Below, in pieces: positions 55,931 through 63,842 of a DNA stretch of 64,000 nucleotides; the stretch's first letter is position 1; each line of letters opens with the position of its first letter. The position numbers were made by a program, and so were the translations under genes. The stretch comes from DATKWD01 sp963704815. GTDB lineage: Bacteria > Actinomycetota > Acidimicrobiia > Acidimicrobiales > Salinilacustritrichaceae. The DNA lies in assembly GCA_963704815.1 (NCBI GenBank), contig CAVPHU010000005.1, positions 1 to 64,000 on the forward strand, given 5' to 3'. The notes under the pieces are model-generated. The model saw only the letters and a program-made list of their open reading frames with translations. It was not told the origin of the DNA and made no database searches.

Positions 55931-56484
55931 TGCCCGTCGCGGTCACGCCCGAGACGTTCTCCAACGTCGAATACGACGCGGCCGAGATCGCGGCGCTCGC
56001 CGACGACCTGGCCACCAAGATCGGACTCCCGTCCGACACCGTGATCGAGATCGCGGTCGACGAGTCGACCCCGCTCGGGAGGGTCGAGGTCACCTCGCTC
56101 GATCCGATCACCATCACGGCCGAGTCGGGGGCGTTCGAGAACACCAAGAAGCCCCGGACCTTCAGCGCCCACGGCACCGCCGACGTCCTGGGACGGGTGC
56201 TGTTCCGGGCCCACGACTCGCTCGACGACGCCTTCGGCGACCCCCCGGCCGAGGACGACCTGACCATCGCCCAGCACACGGCATGGGACACTTACGCCAT
56301 GGGGCGCATGGAACGGCTCGGCCACCCGTCGCAACGCCAGCGCCGGCTCTATCACTTCCGCAACCGCCACGGCTTCACCGACGCCGCCGATGCGGCGTTC
56401 GACGCGCTGTGGAACGGCGAGAACCTCACCTGGGACGACATCGACGGGCACAGCCGGAAGGCCCTCGCGGTCAGACCCGCCTGA
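55930..56484 (+). CDS. unknown protein coupled to ferritin-like pair
   Basis: Not recognised. A 184-residue acidic, soluble protein with an N-terminal alpha/beta region (VIEIAVDESTPLGRVEVTSLDPITITAESGAFENTKKPRTFS), a conserved-looking DLTIAQHTAWDTYAMGRMERLGHPSQRQRRLYHFRNRHGF, and a short acidic end. The His/Trp/Tyr-rich centre could bind a ligand or metal. ATG shares its A with the previous stop (TGATG), so it is translated with the ferritin-like proteins. Confidence 0.65.
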   Translation: MPVAVTPETFSNVEYDAAEIAALADDLATKIGLPSDTVIEIAVDESTPLGRVEVTSLDPITITAESGAFENTKKPRTFSAHGTADVLGRVLFRAHDSLDDAFGDPPAEDDLTIAQHTAWDTYAMGRMERLGHPSQRQRRLYHFRNRHGFTDAADAAFDALWNGENLTWDDIDGHSRKALAVRPA

Positions 56485-56555
56485 ACGAGGCCCATCTCCG
56501 GATTCCTTGCTTCACCAGGACCACCTGGTGGTCATCCAGCAGCAGGGAACCGAGT

Positions 56556-56870
56556 TCAGTTGAGGTCGTGGGCGCTGATGCCTTCGAGGAGGTCGATCTG
56601 CGGCGGCTTGCTGAGCAGGCCCTGGCACGACGTCGCCATCTCGACCATGTCGGGCGAGTCGAAATGGGCCTGCTGGGTCTCGGGAGACTCCCACTTCTCG
56701 ACCAGGACGAACTTCCCCGGGGTCGTCACCGAGGCTGCGAGGTCGATGTTCCGGCAGCCGTCGTGCCCGCGCGAGAGGACGACGTACTTCGACAGCACCT
56801 TCATCAAACCCTCGACATCGGTGGCCTCGAACGTCATCGTCACCATCGTCAACTCGACTTCGTCGGCCAT
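56556..56870 (-). CDS. antibiotic biosynthesis monooxygenase (ABM) domain protein
   Basis: A 104-residue dimeric ferredoxin-like-fold protein: VTMTFEATDVEGLMKVLSKYVVLSRGHDGCRNIDLAAS and FVLVEKWESPETQQAHFDSPDM are typical of the ABM/YgiN group (quinol or heme-type monooxygenases). ATG 56870 is the start. Its reading frame extends upstream, but the MADEVELTMVTM start is natural. Confidence 0.82.
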   Translation of the reverse strand: MADEVELTMVTMTFEATDVEGLMKVLSKYVVLSRGHDGCRNIDLAASVTTPGKFVLVEKWESPETQQAHFDSPDMVEMATSCQGLLSKPPQIDLLEGISAHDLN

Positions 56871-57054
56871 GCCGACCAACCTAACGGCCCAGGAAGCACG
56901 GGCTTTTACCACACGCGATTGCACAAATCGGGGACCTCCAGTTTGGAGGACTTGACCTCATCGGTATCGTGTTCACACGCTGGCGTCCTCGCGACGTCGG
57001 CTGGCGTTCCTCGAACGTGCTTTTGTCCCCGCCAATCGACAAGAAGGTGCACCC

Positions 57055-57990
57055 TTGGCCAAGGAGCGTGCGGAGCGCGACGAGGAAGACCTCGTCCGCC
57101 TCTATCTGACTGACATCGGGCAGTACCCGTTGCTGACCAAGGACGACGAAGTCCGACTCGCGCAGGCCATCGAGGCCGGCAACGAGGCGAAGACCCAGCT
57201 CGAATCGGGCGGCGAGGTCACCCCGGCCAAGAAGCGCGAGCTCCGGAAGAAGTCCCGACAGGGCGACCGGGCCGAGCGCACGTTCGTGCAGTCGAACCTC
57301 CGGCTCGTCGTGTCGATCGCCAAGAAGTACCAGGCCTCGGGTCTCCCGCTGCTCGACCTCATCCAGGAAGGCAACCTCGGCCTCATGCACGCCGTCGAGA
57401 AGTTCGACTGGCGCAAGGGCTTCAAGTTCTCGACCTACGCCACCTGGTGGATCCGTCAGGCCATCACCCGCGGGATCGCCAACACCGGCCGGACCATCCG
57501 CCTTCCGGTCCATGCCGGCGACACGCTGGCCCGCCTCCAGAAGGCCCGCGCCCGCCTCGAGCTCAAGCTCGGTCGCCCGGCCACCCTCGCCGAACTCTCG
57601 ATCGAGGTCGAGATGCCCGAGGAGAAGGTCACCGAGGCGCTGCGCTTCGCCGCCGAGCCGCTGTCACTGTCCGAACCGCTACGCGAAGACGGCGACGCCG
57701 AACTCGGCGACGTGGTCGAGGACCGCTCGGCCGAGTCTCCGTTCGAGACCGCCGCCACGGCACTTCTCCCCGAGGAGATCAGCCGCCTGCTGGCTCCGCT
57801 CGACGAGCGCGAGCGTGAGATCCTCAAGCTCCGCTTCGGTCTCGATCGCGGCGAGCCCCGCACGCTCGAAGAGGTCGGCGAGCACTTCAACCTCACTCGC
57901 GAGCGCATTCGCCAGATCGAGGCTCGCGCCATGAGCAAGCTGCGGCACCCCAGCAGCGACACCGGCGCAAGGGATCTGCTCGCGGTCTAG
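57055..57990 (+). CDS. primary-type RNA polymerase sigma factor (RpoD/HrdB family)
   Basis: A 311-residue sigma-70 factor. Region 1.2 is DLVRLYLTDIGQYPLLTKDDEVRLAQAI; region 2 is FVQSNLRLVVSIAKKYQASGLPLLDLIQEGN ... FSTYATWWIRQAITRGIAN; region 3 follows; region 4 is TLEEVGEHFNLTRERIRQIEARAMSKLRHP. Region 1.1 is missing, so it is a short group 1/2 factor rather than the full housekeeping form. TTG 57055 lies behind AAGGTG. It lies 12 bases upstream of tRNA-Sec. Confidence 0.9.
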   Translation: MAKERAERDEEDLVRLYLTDIGQYPLLTKDDEVRLAQAIEAGNEAKTQLESGGEVTPAKKRELRKKSRQGDRAERTFVQSNLRLVVSIAKKYQASGLPLLDLIQEGNLGLMHAVEKFDWRKGFKFSTYATWWIRQAITRGIANTGRTIRLPVHAGDTLARLQKARARLELKLGRPATLAELSIEVEMPEEKVTEALRFAAEPLSLSEPLREDGDAELGDVVEDRSAESPFETAATALLPEEISRLLAPLDEREREILKLRFGLDRGEPRTLEEVGEHFNLTRERIRQIEARAMSKLRHPSSDTGARDLLAV

Positions 57991-58001
57991 CCACACGTCC
58001 T

Positions 58002-58097
58002 GGAGGTGTCCGAGTACCTGGTGGGCTCCGCCGCCTTCAAAGCGGTTGGCACGGGCGATCCTCGTGCGGCGGGTTCGATTCCCGTCCACCTCCGCCA
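58002..58097 (+). tRNA. selC: tRNA-Sec (UCA)
   Basis: A 96-base tRNA. The acceptor starts GGAGGTG and pairs with CACCTCC before an encoded CCA. The anticodon stem-loop contains CTTCAAA, giving anticodon TCA, which reads UGA. A long variable arm (about 20 bases) and extended D region are the hallmarks of selenocysteine tRNA. Together with selA/selB at 23.6-26.6 kb it completes the decoding machinery except selD. Confidence 0.95.
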
Positions 58098-58174
58098 AAT
58101 CGTTCTGCTTCGGTCCGCTCGGCAAACCACGCCTCGCCTTGCTGTCGTTTGGGGGAGCTGCGCCCGAACAGCCC

Positions 58175-58205
58175 TTGACACCTTGCTCGACTGAGGGTCT
58201 ACAGT
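58175..58205 (+). promoter_or_regulatory. sigma-70 promoter for the 24-aa peptide gene
   Basis: TTGACA (58175-58180) with a -10 at TCTACA (58198-58203, spacing 17) or TACAGT (58200-58205, spacing 19). The predicted start site falls on or next to GTG 58213, so the mRNA is probably leaderless. Confidence 0.6.
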
Positions 58206-58212
58206 CGTCCAC

Positions 58213-58287
58213 GTGAAGAAGCTCCTCCTCCTTGCCGTCCTCATCGCCCTCGCGGTCATCGCCGCGAAGAAGGTCCAGGACGTCTGA
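58213..58287 (+). CDS. 24-aa hydrophobic peptide (DLW-39-like N-terminus)
   Basis: MKKLLLLAVLIALAVIAAKK followed by VQDV and a stop: a lysine-capped single transmembrane helix. It resembles the first half of the actinobacterial DLW-39 small protein. Start GTG 58213 is set by the leaderless promoter. The DNA downstream has a hairpin right after the TGA. Too short for ordinary ORF calling; coding is inferred from the promoter, the K-hydrophobic-K pattern and its family resemblance. Confidence 0.55.
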   Translation: MKKLLLLAVLIALAVIAAKKVQDV

Positions 58288-58291
58288 TCCC

Positions 58292-58314
58292 GTCGGGTTC
58301 GTTCCAGACCCGAC
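58292..58314 (+). terminator. hairpin just after the 24-aa peptide
   Basis: Perfect 7-bp stem GTCGGGT/ACCCGAC, nine-base loop, beginning 4 bases after the TGA. Most likely a terminator. Confidence 0.55.
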
Positions 58315-58376
58315 CAACTGAGGAAACCACTCGCCGCTCACGCGGACGCTGAACGCACCATCTTCAGGAGTCCTTC

Positions 58377-59021
58377 GTGATCATCGCCTGCTGGGCGGCC
58401 AAGGGCGGGAGCGGCACCACCGTCGTCGCCTGCTCGCTCGCTGTCCTGTTCTCTCGCCGTGCGGCAAACCGCACGATCCTCTGCGATCTGGACGGCGATG
58501 CCGCCGCTTGTCTGGGCATCCCCGAGCCCGCCGGCCCGGGACTCACCGACCTGCTCGCCGAACTCGACTCGGTGGCGCCCGACGCCGTCGGGCAGATCCT
58601 CGTGCCGGTCGGCCCCGGACTCGATCTGCTCCCTCGCGGACGCCGACCGGTCGACGCCGACGCACGAACCGTGTTGGGCTTGCTCGACACGGTCTCCGCC
58701 ACCGTCGTGATCGACGCCGGAACCCGACCCTCCGGCACCGTCGGAGACGTGGTGCGCGGATCCGACCGGTCGATCCTGGTCACCCGGCCCTGCTATCTCG
58801 CACTCCGGCACGCGCTCGACGCCGCCCACCGACCGAGCGACGTCGTGCTGGTCGACGAACCGGGCCGGGCGCTGGGATCGACCGACGTCGAGGCCGCGCT
58901 CGGCGTTCCCGTCTGCGCCACCGTCGGGTTCGATCCGGCCATCGCCCGAGCCGTCGATGCCGGGCTCCTGTCGAGCCGGCTCCCGCGTCGCCTGGCGCGG
59001 GCTCTCGACCATGCCGCCTGA
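58377..59021 (+). CDS. CpaE/TadZ-like ATPase of the Tad pilus
   Basis: A 214-residue ParA/MinD-type protein: WAAKGGSGTTVVACSLAVLF (deviant Walker A, with T-T replacing K-T), ILCDLDGD, and ATVVIDAGTRPSGTVGD. These proteins localise Tad machinery. GTG 58377 is the start; its 3' end overlaps the CpaF start. It opens a coupled pilus operon. Confidence 0.8.
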   Translation: MIIACWAAKGGSGTTVVACSLAVLFSRRAANRTILCDLDGDAAACLGIPEPAGPGLTDLLAELDSVAPDAVGQILVPVGPGLDLLPRGRRPVDADARTVLGLLDTVSATVVIDAGTRPSGTVGDVVRGSDRSILVTRPCYLALRHALDAAHRPSDVVLVDEPGRALGSTDVEAALGVPVCATVGFDPAIARAVDAGLLSSRLPRRLARALDHAA

Positions 59022-60153
59022 GCCGGTTGCGGCTCGCTCGGTGGACGAGCTGGCCGCCGAACTCCACCGCCACGTCATCAGCACACGACTCGACCCGTCG
59101 CTCGATCGCGACGCGGTGCTCGACCACCTCCGCGCCCTTGCGCCGCTGCTCGGTGCCGCCGAGGAGGTGGAGGTCCTCGCCAAGGTGGCCGACCGGGTTG
59201 CCGGTCTCGGCACCCTTGCGTCGCTCCTCGACGACGACGCCACCACCGATCTGCTCGTCAACGGGCCGGGACCGGTCTGGGTCGAACGCCGGGGCCGCAT
59301 GATCCGAACCGACGTGACGATCGACGATGGCGAGATCCGACGCATCATCGAACGGCTCACCGCTCCGAGCGGCCGCCGGGCCGACCTGCGCAGCCCGGTG
59401 GTCGACCTCCGTCTGGTCGACGGGTCGCGGGCACAGGTGGTGCTCCCCCCGGTGGCGGTCGACGGGCCCTATCTCACCATCCGACGGTTCGGTCGGGTCG
59501 CGGTGCCGTTGGCCGACTTCGGCCCGCCCGAGATCGTCGAGTTGTTGTCCGATGCGGTGCGCCAACGGGCGAATCTCGTCATCAGCGGCGGAACGGGCAG
59601 CGGCAAGACGACGTTGCTCAACGCCCTGTGCGGGCACTTCGGCGACGAGCGCATCGTCACCATCGAGGACGCTGCCGAGCTCCGGCTTCCCGGCGATCAG
59701 GTCGTGCGGCTCGAGAGCCGCCCGGCCACCAGCGAAGGGATAAACGCGGTCACGATCGGCGACCTCGTTCGGGCATCACTGCGGATGCGCCCCGATCGGG
59801 TGATCGTCGGCGAGGTTCGTGGCCCCGAGGCCGCCGACATGTTGTGGGCCATGAACACCGGTCACGACGGGTCGATGACGACGTGCCACGCCAACAGCCC
59901 CTCCGATGCGTTGGCCCGGCTGGAGGCCATGGCCCTGTCCGCGTCCAGTGGGCTCGATCACGAGGGGGTGCGACAGCGGATCCGGTCGGCCGTGGACCTC
60001 GTGGTCCAGGTCGCTCGTTGCCCGGACGGACGACGGAGCATCATCTCGATCGGCGAGCCGTCACCCGACCCCGGCCGGCCGGGAATCGACGCGCTCGCCG
60101 ACGCACACCACGTGCTGCGGCGGCCCGCTCGATCGGTGCGGTGGCGGCCGTGA
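59011..60153 (+). CDS. CpaF/TadA-type secretion ATPase
   Basis: A 380-residue type IV/II secretion ATPase that powers Tad pilus assembly. The N-terminal domain (LLDDDATTDLLVNGPGPVWVERRG) is followed by Walker A GGTGSGKTTLLNAL, Asp box IVTIEDAAELRL, Walker B VIVGEVRGPEAADML, and His box TGHDGSMTTCHANSP. Complete. ATG 59011 overlaps the preceding gene. Confidence 0.92.
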   Translation: MPPEPVAARSVDELAAELHRHVISTRLDPSLDRDAVLDHLRALAPLLGAAEEVEVLAKVADRVAGLGTLASLLDDDATTDLLVNGPGPVWVERRGRMIRTDVTIDDGEIRRIIERLTAPSGRRADLRSPVVDLRLVDGSRAQVVLPPVAVDGPYLTIRRFGRVAVPLADFGPPEIVELLSDAVRQRANLVISGGTGSGKTTLLNALCGHFGDERIVTIEDAAELRLPGDQVVRLESRPATSEGINAVTIGDLVRASLRMRPDRVIVGEVRGPEAADMLWAMNTGHDGSMTTCHANSPSDALARLEAMALSASSGLDHEGVRQRIRSAVDLVVQVARCPDGRRSIISIGEPSPDPGRPGIDALADAHHVLRRPARSVRWRP

Positions 60154-61007
60154 TGCCGTTCTCCCCGGCCGTGGCGGCCCTGGCGATCGGCATCGGCGTC
60201 GCGGTCGTTGCCCAGCGTCGGCGCCGACGCGTGCTGGGTCGCCTCAGGCCGGTCGACCCGCGGCCGGTGATCCCTGCTCCCCCAAGACTCGCCGGCGCCC
60301 TCGACGCAGCCGACCTCGGCGCCGACCCCGACCAGCTCGCCACGCTGTGGGTCGTGGCCGTCGGTGTCTCCTGTGGCGCCGTGCTCGTGCTCGGACCACC
60401 CGGCATGGTGCTGCTGGTCGGAACCGCAATCGGTCCTGCCGTGGTGCTGGGGCTCCGGCAAGATCGCCGCAACGACCGCCGGCGGGCCGACCTCCCGGCC
60501 TTCACCGAGGCCACCGCCAGCGCCGTACGCGGCGGAGCGTCGCTTCCGTCGGCCCTCGGGGCTGCGCGGGCCTCGACCACCGGGCCACTCGACGCCGAGA
60601 TCAGCCGCCTCGTCGTCGAGCTGGATCGCGGACTGCCGGTCGCCGACACCTTCGCACCCTGGGCCGCCGACCCCGATCCCGATGTGCGCCTGGTGGGTCA
60701 GGCGATCTCGCTCGTCGCCACCCACGGCGGACGGTCCGGGCAGGCACTCGAGCGGACCGCTGCGGTCCTGCGGAGCCGCGACGACCTCCGCCGCGAACGA
60801 CTCGGCATGGCCACCCAGGCTCGGGCGAGTGCCGTCGTGATGACCGCCGCCCCGGTCGCGTTCGCCGTCGTCTCGGGCATGGCGGATCCGCGCACAATCC
60901 GCTTCCTCTTCACGACCCCGCTCGGCATCGCCTGCCTCGTGGCCGGAACCGTCCTCGACCTGCTGGGCGCGAGGTGGATGGCCTCGATCGTCCGGAGCGC
61001 AACATGA
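60153..61007 (+). CDS. TadB-like membrane platform protein
   Basis: A 284-residue type II secretion F-domain protein: N-terminal hydrophobic region, cytoplasmic GspF-type domain (FTEATASAVRGGASLPSALGAA, DAEISRLVVELDRGLPVADTF), C-terminal helices. ATG 60153 (GTG 60150 is an alternative) overlaps the CpaF stop. Partner of TadC. Confidence 0.85.
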   Translation: MPFSPAVAALAIGIGVAVVAQRRRRRVLGRLRPVDPRPVIPAPPRLAGALDAADLGADPDQLATLWVVAVGVSCGAVLVLGPPGMVLLVGTAIGPAVVLGLRQDRRNDRRRADLPAFTEATASAVRGGASLPSALGAARASTTGPLDAEISRLVVELDRGLPVADTFAPWAADPDPDVRLVGQAISLVATHGGRSGQALERTAAVLRSRDDLRRERLGMATQARASAVVMTAAPVAFAVVSGMADPRTIRFLFTTPLGIACLVAGTVLDLLGARWMASIVRSAT

Positions 61008-61759
61008 CCGCCACCATGCTGGCCGCTGGATGGGCGCTGGTGACCTTTCGTGTCGTGCAGGCGCGGCTCCGTCCCCGCCTCAGCGGCTCCTCGACACCCG
61101 AGCACGTGCTTCGAACCCTGGGCCGAGCCATCCGGCGAGCCGGAATCCTGGGGTGGGCTGACGCCGTCGACGAGACCGACGATCCGGCTCTGGGGGCCGG
61201 CATCCTCGGTGGCGTTCTCCTCATCGTCGTCCACCCCGTCGTGGCGGCAGCGGTGCTGCTGGGCGGGCCGCTCGTCGTGGTCCACCGGGCACGGCGGCGA
61301 CAGCACCTCCCCGTGGTCGATCCCCTCGACCTCGGCCCGCTGCTCGATCTGCTCATCGTGGCCACGACGGCCGGCCTGGGTACCGACGCAGCCATCCGAG
61401 CCATGGTCGGACGCGTCGAAGTGCCGTTCGACGACGCGGTCGTCCGAGCCGTTTCGAGCCTCGATGCAGGAGCGCCCACGAACACCGCCCTCTCGTTGAT
61501 GCTCGAACCGGCGGGCAATCACGGCCGGCAGGTGGCCTCGGCCATGAGCGACGCGAGCCGCGACGGCACCTCGATCGCGGCCACGCTCACCAGGGCGGCG
61601 GCCGAGATCGCGCTCATCGGACGACGACAGGCCGAACAGCGGGCCCGGCGGCTGCCCGTCCAGCTGCTCTTCCCGCTCGTCTCCTGCATCCTGCCCGCCT
61701 TCGCGCTGCTCACCGTCGTCCCGCTGCTGGCCGGATCGATCGGCTCGTTGCCGATCTAG
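61004..61759 (+). CDS. TadC-like membrane platform protein
   Basis: A 251-residue F-domain protein: LLDLLIVATTAGLGTDAAIRAM and SDASRDGTSIAATLTRAAAEIALIGRRQAEQRARRLPVQLLFPLV, then terminal hydrophobic helix. It forms the inner-membrane platform with TadB. ATG overlaps the TadB stop. Confidence 0.85.
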   Translation: MTATMLAAGWALVTFRVVQARLRPRLSGSSTPEHVLRTLGRAIRRAGILGWADAVDETDDPALGAGILGGVLLIVVHPVVAAAVLLGGPLVVVHRARRRQHLPVVDPLDLGPLLDLLIVATTAGLGTDAAIRAMVGRVEVPFDDAVVRAVSSLDAGAPTNTALSLMLEPAGNHGRQVASAMSDASRDGTSIAATLTRAAAEIALIGRRQAEQRARRLPVQLLFPLVSCILPAFALLTVVPLLAGSIGSLPI

Positions 61760-61838
61760 GTCGACCCGCGACCCGATCCGGGCGTGCTTCGAGAGCATCC
61801 GCTCTCCCTCCATCAACCTCCCATCAGGAGAGCCATCC

Positions 61839-62003
61839 ATGCCCCGTTCCACCGACTCCGGCCAGACCACCGCCGAATACGCCCTCGTCCTGCTCGGGGC
61901 GGCCGCCATCGCCCTGCTCCTGGTCGCCTGGGCGACCCGAACCGACGCCATCGGAAGGCTGTTCGACGCCGTCGTGAGCAGCATCCTCGAACAGGTCGGG
62001 TGA
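61839..62003 (+). CDS. DUF4244/Flp-like pilin
   Basis: A 54-residue protein with short polar N-terminus (SGQTTAEYALVLLG) leading into one long hydrophobic helix, the look of actinobacterial DUF4244 proteins and Flp pilins: the Glu-Tyr before the helix is the pilin-processing signature. AGGAG lies 8 bases before ATG 61839. It is the likely pilus subunit of the locus. Confidence 0.82.
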   Translation: MPRSTDSGQTTAEYALVLLGAAAIALLLVAWATRTDAIGRLFDAVVSSILEQVG

Positions 62004-62377
62004 CCAGGCCGCGGACCGACGACGGCGGGCAGTCCACGGTCGAGACCGCACTGGTCCTGCCCGTGGTCGCCATCGCCCTGCTCCTGGTCCTGCAGGTCGG
62101 CCTGCTGATCCGCGACCAGGTCCTCGTCACCCACAGCGCCCGCGAAGGTGCACGGGTGGCCGCAGTCGAAGCCGACGCCGAGCCCGCCGTCGAAGCCGCC
62201 CGTTCAGCAGCCGGTCTCGACTCCACCCGCCTGACCGTCGAGGTCACCGGCCTCCTCGAGACGGGCGAGCGGGTGCACGTCGAGGTCCGCTACCGGTCAC
62301 CGGTGGTGGTTCCCCTCCTCAACGGCCTCGTCGACGACGTCGACCTCGGTGCCTCGCTCACCATCCGGGTGGAGTAG
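62000..62377 (+). CDS. TadE-family minor pilin
   Basis: A 125-residue protein with an N-terminal pilin-like helix (GQSTVETALVLPVVAIALLLVLQVGLLIRDQV) and the TadE hallmark SAREGARVAAVE, then a beta-rich exported part. GTG 62000 overlaps the pilin stop (GTGA). It ends the compact tad operon. Confidence 0.85.
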   Translation: MTRPRTDDGGQSTVETALVLPVVAIALLLVLQVGLLIRDQVLVTHSAREGARVAAVEADAEPAVEAARSAAGLDSTRLTVEVTGLLETGERVHVEVRYRSPVVVPLLNGLVDDVDLGASLTIRVE

Positions 62378-62417
62378 ACGGTCGAGCGGATAGGCGCCCG
62401 TTGCGGGGCAGGCGACA

Positions 62418-62433
62418 GGAGCGCTTGCGCTCC
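62418..62433 (+). terminator. hairpin after the tad operon
   Basis: GGAGCGC-TT-GCGCTCC, 40 bases after the TadE stop; a short GC-rich hairpin. Confidence 0.45.
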
Positions 62434-62537
62434 CGCAGCCCGCGTCTCACGAGAACGAACCGGGCAGTCACGGTCGTGGGCGTGCCGAACGCGTCCGGAC
62501 CAGGGAGACGAACTCATCGCGTGTCACACTTTCGCGC

Positions 62538-63812
62538 ATGGCGAATCCAAGCGCGCAAGATCGCTACCGCGAGGCCGCGTCCATCCTGCACGACGTGGCC
62601 AAGCCGATGCGTGTGTTGTCAGCGCTCGGGTGGCCCAGTGAGGTCCGCGAGCGCTTCCTGGCCGACGGTGCCGATCGGCTCCCAGAGGTCACCTACCCGC
62701 CGATCGATCCGACGCACGTCCTCGATGGCGTGGCGGCCGCACGACGGCTCCTGCGCCCCGGCAGCGTGGTCGATGACTGGCTCGACCGTGAGGCGACAGC
62801 GATCGAGTCCACGGCCCTGATGCTGGCCTCGCTGGGAACCCCGGCGTTCCATGCCTACAGCCGCAAGCTCTATGGCGTACCGAGCCAGCCGCTGCGATTC
62901 GACCCGGCCACGCCGCTCGAGCTCGCGCAGCAGGTCCAGCGGGCCCTCGCCGAGCTCACGGACGCCTCGCTGATCCCGCCAGTGGTGCGTTCGCGCACCG
63001 GGGAGGAGGTGGCCGCGTACATCGAGGAAGCGGTGCAGGATCACTTCGGCGACTCGGCCCCGGAGGTGCTGCTGGTCGATGAACTGTCGGCCAACGCGGT
63101 TGCCTCCACCTCGCGTATCAAGATCCGACGCGACGCCAAGTTCACCGCCAAGGACTCCGCGCAACTCCTGAACCATGAAGCGTTCATCCATGTCGCCACG
63201 GGCCTGAACGGGCGAGCCCAGACCGACATCCCGATCCTCGCACTCGGCCACCCCGGCACGACCCGGACCCAGGAGGGCCTCGCGGTCTATTCGGAGTACG
63301 TGTCGGGCACGCTCGGCCTCGACCGGCTCCGTCGCCTCGCGGACCGAATCCTTGCGGTCCAACTCGTCATCGACGGCGCCGATTTCATCGAGCTGTACCG
63401 ATGGTTCCTCGACCGCAGCCCGACTCCCGAGCAGGCCTTCGAGTCGACCCGTCGCATCTTCCGCGGCTCGCCGACCACCGGTGGCGCACCGTTCACGAAG
63501 GACTGCGCCTACCTGTCCGGGTACCTCGCGGTGGCGACCTTCATCAGAGCCGCCTTCACCGCGGGTCGGGCCGACACGCTCGGCCTGCTGTTCTCCGGGA
63601 AGCTCGATCTGTTCTCGATTCCGGCTCTCGGGGAACTCCGGAGTCTGGGCCTGGTGCGCCGTGCGAAGTTCCTGCCGCCGTGGGCGGCCGATCCGGGCTG
63701 GGTGCTCGGCCATCTCACGCTGACGACGTTCATGGCCGGCATCGACTTGTCGACCGTCACGACGGCGATGACCGACGTGCTGGACCACTGCCCACGGGTC
63801 GAGATCAACTGA
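62538..63812 (+). CDS. flavohemoglobin-expression-modulating QEGLA-motif (MATCAP-like) protein
   Basis: A 424-residue protein of the DUF1704/MATCAP-like family. It has the family motifs NHEAFIHVATGLNG (HExxxH metal site) and RTQEGLAVYSEY (QEGLA, with a third ligand Glu). The surrounding regions, VRSRTGEEVAAYIEEAV and CAYLSGYLAVATFIRAA, are also family-typical. Eukaryotic relatives are tubulin tyrosine carboxypeptidases, so this is probably a zinc peptidase. ATG 62538. Its substrate in bacteria is unknown. Confidence 0.85.
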   Translation: MANPSAQDRYREAASILHDVAKPMRVLSALGWPSEVRERFLADGADRLPEVTYPPIDPTHVLDGVAAARRLLRPGSVVDDWLDREATAIESTALMLASLGTPAFHAYSRKLYGVPSQPLRFDPATPLELAQQVQRALAELTDASLIPPVVRSRTGEEVAAYIEEAVQDHFGDSAPEVLLVDELSANAVASTSRIKIRRDAKFTAKDSAQLLNHEAFIHVATGLNGRAQTDIPILALGHPGTTRTQEGLAVYSEYVSGTLGLDRLRRLADRILAVQLVIDGADFIELYRWFLDRSPTPEQAFESTRRIFRGSPTTGGAPFTKDCAYLSGYLAVATFIRAAFTAGRADTLGLLFSGKLDLFSIPALGELRSLGLVRRAKFLPPWAADPGWVLGHLTLTTFMAGIDLSTVTTAMTDVLDHCPRVEIN

Positions 63813-63823
63813 CGCTTGCACCC

Positions 63824-63842
63824 GGTCGAGGCTTACTCGACC
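63824..63842. terminator. bidirectional terminator hairpin
   Basis: GGTCGAG-GCTTA-CTCGACC, a perfect 7-bp stem, 11 bases after the QEGLA-protein stop and overlapping the end of a convergent frame. Confidence 0.6.

Noticed and set aside
58285..58287. TGA of the 24-aa peptide as a firm selenocysteine codon
   Set aside because: The downstream frame is Arg/Pro-rich without family character and the hairpin fits a terminator; kept only as a weak finding.
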